This document shows, piece by piece, positions 1 through 7,855 of a stretch of DNA of 7,855 nucleotides. Within the stretch, counting starts at the first letter, position 1; every line of letters starts with the position of its first letter. This DNA is from Thermodesulfobacteriota bacterium (GTDB lineage Bacteria > Desulfobacterota > DSM-4660 > Desulfatiglandales > HGW-15): contig JALOPA010000065.1 in NCBI GenBank assembly GCA_025454125.1, forward strand, positions 1 through 7,855, given 5' to 3'. The position numbers and the translations under genes are program-made. Below the pieces are notes generated by a model that had not been told where the DNA came from, ran no database searches, and was given only the letters and a program-made list of their open reading frames with translations.

Positions 1-2590
<2,590 letters not shown>

Positions 2591-2600
2591 TCATGGAATC

Positions 2601-2660
2601 GTGAACCCAAGGTCCACTCGGTGCCCGGCTCCGAAAGCGCTGAAGTCGATCGGAGGCCGG
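2601..2660 (-). promoter_or_regulatory. Structured glnB 5' leader (two predicted hairpins)
   Basis: Read on the minus strand, the leader between the predicted transcription start (about 2670) and glnB contains two hairpins. The first (2660-2625) pairs CCGGCCTCCGA with TCGGAGCCGG around a 15-nt loop: a 10-bp stem with one bulged C. The second (2617-2601) pairs GTGGACC with GGTTCAC around the loop TTG, seven pairs including one G-U that is a pair only in minus-strand RNA. No U-run follows either stem, so they do not look like intrinsic terminators. I do not recognise a known riboswitch or protein-binding leader. Any regulatory role is inference. Confidence 0.45.
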
Positions 2661-2676
2661 AAAAGGAATGGGGGTT

Positions 2677-2705
2677 ATGGTATTCACCTGCCCGGCGATT
2701 GTCAA
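2677..2705 (-). promoter_or_regulatory. Predicted sigma-70 type promoter of glnB-glnD-1
   Basis: On the minus strand there is a perfect -35 hexamer TTGACA (2705-2700), a 17-bp spacer and a -10 hexamer TACCAT (2682-2677, four of six matches to TATAAT). This predicts transcription starting near 2670 and a leader of about 100 nt before the glnB ATG. It is the best housekeeping promoter seen in the intergenic region and is oriented toward glnB. No sigma-54 element was found in this orientation. Confidence 0.6.
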
Positions 2706-2727
2706 TCCCTTTCGCCTCTCTCTTTGT

Positions 2728-2747
2728 GGTCGGCGCGCCGGCCGACC
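2728..2747. repeat. GC-rich perfect inverted repeat
   Basis: GGTCGGC (2728-2734) and GCCGACC (2741-2747) form 7-nt perfect arms around GCGCCG. It lies just upstream of the -35 of the predicted glnB promoter. There is no adjacent T-run, so it is not a convincing terminator. It could be an operator or simply a GC-rich palindrome; the sequence does not decide. Confidence 0.45.
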
Positions 2748-2809
2748 CTACGAGGCGCTCCGTTTCAGAGGTCCCTGCTGGGAAGGCCGCAGCACCTGCA
2801 GGAACGTAC

Positions 2810-2943
2810 CCGTTTAGCTCTTTGAAATGGGTGGCTCAGGCCATGGGGGTGTGGCGTCTTCGTTTTCTGTTTTTAGAGGGACCCCCATGGCCTTTATGCG
2901 CCTCTGGTGCATTTTCCTGTGTTCATTTCAAAGCGCTAAACGG
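2810..2943. repeat. 134-bp interrupted palindrome with two nested arm pairs
   Basis: The outer arms are CCGTTTAGCTCTTTGAAATG (2810-2829) and CATTTCAAAGCGCTAAACGG (2924-2943), complementary over 20 nt with one mismatch. Nested inside, AGGCCATGGGGGT (2838-2850) and ACCCCCATGGCCT (2881-2893) are perfectly complementary over 13 nt around a 30-nt loop. The two arm pairs are separated by 8 nt on the left and 30 nt on the right, so the structure is asymmetric. It holds no credible gene. The terminal-repeat layout resembles a miniature inverted-repeat element or a REP-like palindrome, but no clear target-site duplication is visible at the ends. It could equally be a cruciform or a regulatory hairpin. 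Confidence 0.6.
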
Positions 2944-2968
2944 TTCCGCAAGCCCGACGCACGGATCT

Positions 2969-3014
2969 GTGACAATTTCGTATACCTCATCTCTCATAAC
3001 TACAATTTTGTCAC
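2969..3014. promoter_or_regulatory. Inverted 7-nt pair, candidate activator site for the amtB promoter
   Basis: GTGACAA (2969-2975) and TTGTCAC (3008-3014) are perfect inverted copies, centre to centre 39 bp apart in an AT-richer stretch. They lie about 100 to 146 bp upstream of the predicted sigma-54 transcription start, where enhancer-binding proteins usually bind. The sequence does not match the enteric NtrC consensus, so the activator is unknown. Positional argument only. Confidence 0.3.
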
Positions 3015-3089
3015 TCATTCTTTGCCACCTGAAATCCTCTCCCCATCGCACCCCGTTGTTATATAGAGGAAAGAGCTCGCGGGCGGTCA

Positions 3090-3105
3090 TGGCACACTCC
3101 TTGCC
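3090..3105 (+). promoter_or_regulatory. Sigma-54 (RpoN) -24/-12 promoter of amtB-glnK-glnD-2
   Basis: TGGCAC (3090-3095), five bases, then TTGCC (3101-3105) matches the sigma-54 consensus TGGCAC-N5-TTGCW in all but the last base. The invariant GG (3091-3092) and GC (3103-3104) are exactly 10 bp apart. Transcription would start near 3115-3116, giving a leader of about 25 nt that ends in a strong ribosome site. Sigma-54 promoters need an enhancer-binding ATPase such as NtrC, and nitrogen-limitation genes including glnK-amtB are classic targets, so nitrogen-responsive expression is a well supported inference. Confidence 0.85.
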
Positions 3106-3127
3106 ATTGGGAAAAGATGGCAATGAA

Positions 3128-3132
3128 AGGAG
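3128..3132 (+). promoter_or_regulatory. Ribosome binding site that fixes the amtB start
   Basis: AGGAG within AAAGGAGAAG lies seven bases before the ATG at 3140. It decides the start: the frame is open back to 2621, but the upstream part overlaps the palindrome and the sigma-54 promoter and shows no ammonium-channel residues. Confidence 0.85.
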
Positions 3133-3139
3133 AAGATCC

Positions 3140-4360
3140 ATGAACACGGGAGACACCGCATTCGTACTGGTTTGCTCAGCGCTGGTCATGCTCATGACCC
3201 CGGGGCTGGCTTTGTTTTATGGAGGAATGGTGAGAGGCAAGAACGTTCTCGGCACCATCATGCAGAGTTACATCATCCTGGCACTGATCACCTTGGAGTG
3301 GGTGCTGTGGGGGTATTCGTTGTCCTTCGGTCCGGACCACGGCGGCCTCATCGGAAGCCTGGACTGGTTCGGTCTGCGGGGGGTGGGCCTGGAGCCCCAC
3401 GAAACGTACGGCCCCACCGTCCCCCATCTGGCGTTCATGATTTTTCAGTGCATGTTCGCCGTCATCACCCCGGCGCTGATCACCGGCGCCTTCGCCGAAA
3501 GAATGCGATTCATATCTTTCTTGCTTTTTACCCTTCTTTGGGCAACGGTTGTGTACAATCCTCTGGCCCATTGGGTCTGGGGTTCCGGAGGGTGGATGGC
3601 CAAGATGGGGGCTCTCGACTTTGCAGGCGGCACGGTGGTGCACATCAGCTCCGGAGCCTCCGCCCTTGCGGCCGCGCTTGTGGTGGGAAGGAGGCTCGGG
3701 TACGGGAGCACGGCCTACATCCCCCACAATCTGCCCATGACCATCACCGGAGCGGCCCTGCTGTGGTTCGGCTGGTTCGGTTTCAATGCGGGCAGCGCCC
3801 TGGCTGCGAACGGCCTCGCCGCGAGCGCTTTTGTGGTGACCCACATCGCCTCTGCTGCGGCGGCCTTGTCCTGGCTGATCGTGGAATGGGTTCACAGAGG
3901 CAAACCCACCACCCTGGGCGCGGCCAGCGGCGCGGTGGCAGGCCTCGTCGCCATCACCCCGGGATCCGGATTTGTCGGTCCGGTCTCCGCCATCGTCATC
4001 GGGGGGCTGGCCGGTGCCATCTGTTACGGAGGAGTCATGCTCAAGGGCAGGCTGCGCTACGATGATTCTCTGGACGTGGTCGGCATCCACGGCTTTGGAG
4101 GCACTTGGGGAGCCCTGGCCACCGGCCTCTTTGCCAGCAAGGCGGTGAATCCCGCGGGTTCCGACGGCCTTTTCTTCGGCAACGCCGGTCAGCTGGGCGT
4201 TCAGTTCGTCTCGGTTCTTGTGACGATGGTATTCGCCTTTGCCATGACCCTGATCCTCCTGAAAGTGGTGGACTGGGTGGCCGGAGTGCGCGTGACGGAC
4301 GAAGACGAAGAGAAGGGTATGGACATCAGCCTGCACGACGAAAAGGGGTACAGTTACTAG
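3140..4360 (+). CDS. amtB: AmtB ammonium channel of the cytoplasmic membrane
   Basis: A 406-residue Amt/MEP/Rh-family channel that conducts ammonium/ammonia into the cell as a trimer. The first residues enter directly into TM1 (FVLVCSALVMLMTPGLALFYGGMVR), with no obvious separate signal peptide; about 11 hydrophobic helices follow. Key residues stand at or next to the E. coli AmtB positions: Phe102 and Phe106 in the gate region, Asp160 and His168 in GALDFAGGTVVHISSG, Phe215 and Ser219 in GFNAGSA, and the second twin histidine His317 in GIHGFGGTWGALATG. The cytoplasmic tail (about 380-406, GVRVTDEDEEKGMDISLHDEKGYSY) is the conserved type that contacts GlnK. glnK starts 21 bp downstream, the usual partner arrangement. 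Transcription is probably from the sigma-54 promoter 35 bp upstream. Confidence 0.97.
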   Translation: MNTGDTAFVLVCSALVMLMTPGLALFYGGMVRGKNVLGTIMQSYIILALITLEWVLWGYSLSFGPDHGGLIGSLDWFGLRGVGLEPHETYGPTVPHLAFMIFQCMFAVITPALITGAFAERMRFISFLLFTLLWATVVYNPLAHWVWGSGGWMAKMGALDFAGGTVVHISSGASALAAALVVGRRLGYGSTAYIPHNLPMTITGAALLWFGWFGFNAGSALAANGLAASAFVVTHIASAAAALSWLIVEWVHRGKPTTLGAASGAVAGLVAITPGSGFVGPVSAIVIGGLAGAICYGGVMLKGRLRYDDSLDVVGIHGFGGTWGALATGLFASKAVNPAGSDGLFFGNAGQLGVQFVSVLVTMVFAFAMTLILLKVVDWVAGVRVTDEDEEKGMDISLHDEKGYSY

Positions 4361-4720
<360 letters not shown>

Positions 4721-4728
4721 CGAGATCC

Positions 4729-7332
4729 ATGACTTCCCCTTCCTACGAACTGAAACACGCGAAGAGCGGTCTGATCTCCCTCTTCTCCAGCGGGGAGGTT
4801 TCCGAGGCCTTCCAGGAGAACTACTCCGAGATCGTAGACCACTATTTCCGCAGGAGCGTTCAGGAAAGCGACACAGGGCAGCGGCTCTTCAGGGACAAAA
4901 AGCCCTTTGCCCTGGTCGCTGTAGGCGGATACGGCCGCAGGGAACTTTGCCTTCACTCCGATATCGACGTTCTGATCCTCTTTGACTCCAAGGTACCCTC
5001 CTCAGCCAAGAAAATGGCGGAGGATGTTTTCTACCCTCTGTGGAACCTGGGTTTGGACCTGGGACACGGGATCCGAAGTGTCAAGGATTGTGTGGGGCTT
5101 GCGGCGGAAAACTTCGAGGCCCTCACCTCCCTGATGGATGCCCGTTTCCTTTGCGGAGAGTCCCCCCTGTACCTCTCGCTCATGGAGAGGGTGGAGAAAA
5201 AGGTTCTTCCCAAGAAGGGACCGGCCTTGGGCCGATGGCTCGAGGAACAGAACCGGATGCGCATGAACGTGTTCGGGGATGCGAGTTCCCTCCTCGAGCC
5301 CAACCTCAAGGAGGGCATCGGCGGATTGAGAGACTACCACCATCTGCTCTGGCTGGCCAAGGCCTTCTTCCGCGTCCGGACGCCCAAGGATCTCGAGTAC
5401 TCCGGGATTCTCTCCCACAAGGAATATGCCGACCTCGAAAGCCACCTCCGATTCATCCATCTGGTCCGGAATCACCTTCACCGGGAGTCGGAGAGAAAGA
5501 ACGACCGCCTCACCGTCGACCACCAGGTGAGGATCGCCAAAACCCTTGGCTTCAAGGACCAGGACGGGCTCTTGGCCGTTGAACAGTTCCTGGGCCAACT
5601 CCATGCGTCCATGGCTTCGATCAAGTCCCTCCACCGCTCTTTTGTGTTCACCCACTTTCCTGGATCCCGGAGGAATGGGACCGGCTCCGCCGCTCCGGAA
5701 AGCGTCAACGCCCCGTTTCACGAGGATCAGGGGGAACTGCAATTTCCTTCAGCCGTCGCCATTCTCGGCGATCCGCTCCTGCTGCTGGAAATCTTTGTGG
5801 AGGGAGTGAAAGCGGGACGATCCCTTTCGCTCGAATCCAAGAGGCTCGTCCGTGAATTCCTCTACCTGGTGGACGATCCCTTCAGGACCTCCCCGAGAGC
5901 CGCCCGGGGCTTTCTCTCCCTTCTGAACGCGCCCAATGCGTTCGACGCCCTCGATCAAATGCTGGAGACCGGTTTTCTTCCGGCCTTCGTTCCTGAGTTC
6001 GAACCGGTTCTGGACCGGGTTCAGTTCGATCACTACCATCTCTTCCCCGTGGGCAGGCATGTGCTTGAAACCGTGCGTTGCCTCAAATCGCTTCGGCAGG
6101 AAAAAGACATCCTGCTGACCGACATCTTTCTTGATCTCCCTGATCCGGAGACTTTGTTCCTGGCCGCTCTCTTTCATGACATCGGGAAAACCGGAAAGGA
6201 CCATGCGGCCAAGGGCGCAGCGCTGGTCCGGAAGATTTTGAAACGCCTCGGGTATGATCCCAGGAAAACCGAGGATGCCTGCTTCCTGGTTCGCCATCAC
6301 CTGCTTCTGCCTGAGACGGCGACCCGGCGGGATCTCAACGACGAGAAGATCGTGGTTCAGTGTGCTGGAGAGGTGGGGACCATTGAACGGCTGAAGATGC
6401 TCTATCTCCTGTCCTGGGCCGACGGAAAGGCCACGGGGCCCAGGGCGTGGAACGATTGGATCGCCAACTTGACGCTGGAGCTCTTCTTCAAGGTCCTCCA
6501 CATCCTGGAAAGAGGAGAGCTCGCCACCCCGGATGCTTCAAAGAGGATGCGGCAATCCGTGCAGCAGGTCCGGAGACAAATCGGCGACCGTGTTGCCGAG
6601 GCGGACAGGGAGGCGGTGTTCGAGCTCATGTCCCCCAATTACCTGATCGAGACCAGCCCGCAGGCCATTGCCCGGCACATGGCTCTTTACGCCAACCTCC
6701 GGGAAGCGGAAGCCAAGGGGGTCGAAAGCGTCTTCTGCCTCGAGGCGAAGGCAGAACCTGCCAGCGGGACCTTTGAAGTCACGTTTATCGCCAGGGACAG
6801 GGCCGGCCTGTTCTCCGACGTGGCCGGCGTCATGGCCTTGAACAATCTCAACATTCTCTCCGCTCACATCTACACCTGGCGCGATGGAACGGCGGTAGAC
6901 ATTTTCACGGTCACGCCTCCCCTGGACCCCATCCGCACCGGGGAGTTCTGGGAGAGGGTCAAGGCGGATCTGGCTCAAACCTTCCAGGAAAGGCTTTCCC
7001 TCTCCGACCGCCTTGAGCAGAAGGAAAGACCCACTCTGCTTTCCCGGAAGAAGATTCTCACCGGTCAGACCCGTGTCCGAGTGGACAACCAGTCCTCCGA
7101 CTTCTTCACCCTCATCGAGGTTTTCACGGATGATCGCGTCGGACTCCTCTACCGGATCACCCACACTCTCTTCACTCTAGGAATCGACATCCGGGTGGCC
7201 AAAATAGCCACCAAGGCCGACCAGGTTGCGGACGTCTTTTATGTGCTGGACCTGGAAGGACAGAAGGTGCTGGAGCCCGCCGGGGCGGAAAAGATCAGGG
7301 AAGCGCTGGTAAGGGAGCTGTCCGGACCTTGA
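4729..7332 (+). CDS. glnD: GlnD-2: complete bifunctional PII uridylyltransferase / uridylyl-removing enzyme
   Basis: An 867-residue protein, close to the 890 of E. coli GlnD, that transfers UMP to and removes it from PII Tyr51 in response to glutamine. The nucleotidyltransferase motif GGYGRREL...HSDIDVL occupies residues 66-82 with Asp78 and Asp80. EGIGGLRDYHHLLWLA follows in the helical part. The HD domain begins around HLFPVGRH, has H483 and D484 in LFHDIGKTGKDH, and continues with RHHLLLPETATRRDLND and SWADGKATGP. Two ACT domains, the glutamine-sensing module, follow at about 680-760 (RDRAGLFSDVAGVM) and 790-865 (DDRVGLLYRITHTLF). The start is eight bases after the glnK stop with only a weak ribosome site, suggesting translational coupling. 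All catalytic residues expected for both activities are visible. The N-terminal region aligns with GlnD-1, so this is a paralogue. Confidence 0.97.
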   Translation: MTSPSYELKHAKSGLISLFSSGEVSEAFQENYSEIVDHYFRRSVQESDTGQRLFRDKKPFALVAVGGYGRRELCLHSDIDVLILFDSKVPSSAKKMAEDVFYPLWNLGLDLGHGIRSVKDCVGLAAENFEALTSLMDARFLCGESPLYLSLMERVEKKVLPKKGPALGRWLEEQNRMRMNVFGDASSLLEPNLKEGIGGLRDYHHLLWLAKAFFRVRTPKDLEYSGILSHKEYADLESHLRFIHLVRNHLHRESERKNDRLTVDHQVRIAKTLGFKDQDGLLAVEQFLGQLHASMASIKSLHRSFVFTHFPGSRRNGTGSAAPESVNAPFHEDQGELQFPSAVAILGDPLLLLEIFVEGVKAGRSLSLESKRLVREFLYLVDDPFRTSPRAARGFLSLLNAPNAFDALDQMLETGFLPAFVPEFEPVLDRVQFDHYHLFPVGRHVLETVRCLKSLRQEKDILLTDIFLDLPDPETLFLAALFHDIGKTGKDHAAKGAALVRKILKRLGYDPRKTEDACFLVRHHLLLPETATRRDLNDEKIVVQCAGEVGTIERLKMLYLLSWADGKATGPRAWNDWIANLTLELFFKVLHILERGELATPDASKRMRQSVQQVRRQIGDRVAEADREAVFELMSPNYLIETSPQAIARHMALYANLREAEAKGVESVFCLEAKAEPASGTFEVTFIARDRAGLFSDVAGVMALNNLNILSAHIYTWRDGTAVDIFTVTPPLDPIRTGEFWERVKADLAQTFQERLSLSDRLEQKERPTLLSRKKILTGQTRVRVDNQSSDFFTLIEVFTDDRVGLLYRITHTLFTLGIDIRVAKIATKADQVADVFYVLDLEGQKVLEPAGAEKIREALVRELSGP

Positions 7333-7350
7333 TCATTGATCATTGAGCAA
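7330..7350. repeat. Three imperfect 7-bp repeats at the end of glnD-2
   Basis: TGATCAT, TGATCAT and TGAGCAA follow each other from the glnD-2 stop codon, so the first unit includes the TGA. An A/G-rich stretch with repeated AGACAG words follows (7352-7382) and leads into a longer array of the same period. Together they fill most of the intergenic spacer. Confidence 0.6.
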
Positions 7351-7382
7351 GAAGACAGACAAGTAGACAGAAGTAAAAGACA

Positions 7383-7459
7383 GTGATCAGTGAACGGTGA
7401 ACGGTGAACAGTGAACAGTCAACGGTGAACGGTGAACGGATAACGGTGAACGGATATCG
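7383..7459. repeat. Tandem heptanucleotide array, 11 units of consensus GTGAACG
   Basis: Eleven consecutive 7-bp units fill the spacer between glnD-2 and the convergent gene. In order they are GTGATCA, GTGAACG twice, GTGAACA twice, GTCAACG, GTGAACG twice, GATAACG, GTGAACG, GATATCG. The period is exact and the ends are degenerate. There are no spacers, so this is not CRISPR. The array stops seven bases before the stop codon of the downstream gene. Short heptamer arrays in intergenic DNA are known in several bacterial groups; their role is unclear and length often varies by slippage. No intrinsic terminator was seen in this spacer. Confidence 0.85.
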
Positions 7460-7466
7460 ACGCCTT

Positions 7467-7855
7467 TCAGTGGACCCAGGGCAGGCGGTCCAGGTCCACG
7501 TTTCCTCCCGAGAGGATGACGCCGGTCCGCAGGCCCGCCACAGTCAGCCTCCGGCTCAGGATCGCGCCGAGAGGCACGGCTGCGGAGGGCTCCACCAGGA
7601 TTTTCATTCTTTCCCACAAGCACCGCATGGCTTCGACGATGGCCTCTTCGCTCACCAGCACGATCTCCTTGACGTGGCGCTGAAGGATGGGGAAGGTCAG
7701 CTCCCCCAGGGACGTGAGCAACCCGTCCGCAATGGTGTTGGGATGGACAGAGGGCTCGATGCGGCCGCTTCGAAGGGAGCGGTACGCGTCATCGGCTCTC
7801 TCGGGTTCTGCGGCCACCACCACCGTCTTCGGGGAAACCAGTGAAACGGCAACCG
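7467..7855 (-). CDS. PLP-dependent serine/threonine ammonia-lyase or serine racemase-like enzyme, C-terminal part
   Basis: The frame is open to the right edge; the N-terminal part, including the PLP lysine, lies outside the window. The visible 129 or so residues contain VVVAAEPERADDAYRSL, TIADGLLTSLGELTFPIL, LWERMKILVEPSAAVPLGAIL and near the end GVILSGGNVDLDRLPW. These are hallmarks of fold-type II PLP enzymes such as threonine dehydratase, serine racemase and threo-3-hydroxyaspartate ammonia-lyase. The SGGN motif contacts the PLP ring nitrogen. The spacing E-P-x-x-A-D-D matches the divalent-metal site of serine racemase (Glu210, Ala214, Asp216 in the human enzyme), so the metal-activated racemase/dehydratase subgroup is favoured over biosynthetic IlvA. 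No C-terminal ACT-like domain follows. The exact substrate cannot be told. It ends in TGA and converges on glnD-2. Confidence 0.88.
   Translation of the reverse strand, partial: VAVSLVSPKTVVVAAEPERADDAYRSLRSGRIEPSVHPNTIADGLLTSLGELTFPILQRHVKEIVLVSEEAIVEAMRCLWERMKILVEPSAAVPLGAILSRRLTVAGLRTGVILSGGNVDLDRLPWVH

Noticed and set aside
2728..2747. Intrinsic terminator
   Set aside because: The stem is GC-rich, but no T-run follows on either strand and no gene ends nearby; it lies between two divergent promoters.
2897..2911. TGCGCC-TCT-GGTGCA as an NtrC binding site
   Set aside because: The half sites resemble the enteric NtrC motif, but the spacer is 3 bp instead of 5, so the halves would be out of register. 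It also lies inside the palindrome and about 205-220 bp from the promoter start. Possible but weak.
2621..3139. An N-terminal extension of AmtB by 173 residues from an upstream ATG
   Set aside because: It would run through the palindrome and the sigma-54 promoter, has no ribosome site, and carries no Amt similarity. The ATG at 3140 has a strong ribosome site and starts right at TM1.
7383..7459. CRISPR array
   Set aside because: Units are 7 bp and directly adjacent, with no spacers and no cas genes nearby.
7404..7844. A plus-strand open frame of 146 codons after glnD-2
   Set aside because: It begins inside the heptamer array and then runs antisense to the PLP enzyme, whose motifs are unmistakable on the minus strand.

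Overview
The window looks like part of a GC-rich bacterial chromosome. It carries a dense nitrogen-signalling locus with a sigma-54 type promoter, and the protein families and layout resemble Desulfobacterota (the former Deltaproteobacteria). No rRNA, tRNA or species marker is present, so that placement is inference.

Layout. Positions 1-2331 (minus) hold a GlnD uridylyltransferase/uridylyl-removing enzyme whose C-terminus runs off the left edge. Immediately upstream of it on the same strand is a GlnB-type PII gene (2231-2569). After a 570-bp divergent intergenic region comes a plus-strand operon: ammonium channel amtB (3140-4360), a GlnK-type PII gene (4382-4720) and a second, complete glnD (4729-7332). 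A 134-bp spacer rich in 7-bp tandem repeats follows. The window ends in the 3' part of a minus-strand PLP-dependent ammonia-lyase/racemase gene (7467-7855), which converges on glnD.

How the genes fit together. PII proteins (GlnB, GlnK) sense ATP/ADP and 2-oxoglutarate. GlnD adds UMP to, or removes it from, Tyr51 of PII according to glutamine level, and unmodified GlnK blocks AmtB. Here each PII gene has its own adjacent GlnD, on two divergently transcribed units. Both GlnD proteins keep recognisable nucleotidyltransferase and HD residues, so neither looks like a decayed copy. Paired amtB-glnK genes are common; two complete-looking glnD genes at one locus are unusual.

The intergenic region (2570-3139) suggests different control of the two sides. 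amtB is preceded by a near-consensus -24/-12 sigma-54 promoter with a short leader. glnB is preceded by a TTGACA-17-TACCAT sigma-70-like promoter and a roughly 100-nt leader with two hairpins. Between the promoters lie a 134-bp interrupted palindrome with 20-nt terminal arms, a GC-rich hairpin, and a 7-nt inverted pair at a typical enhancer distance from the sigma-54 promoter.
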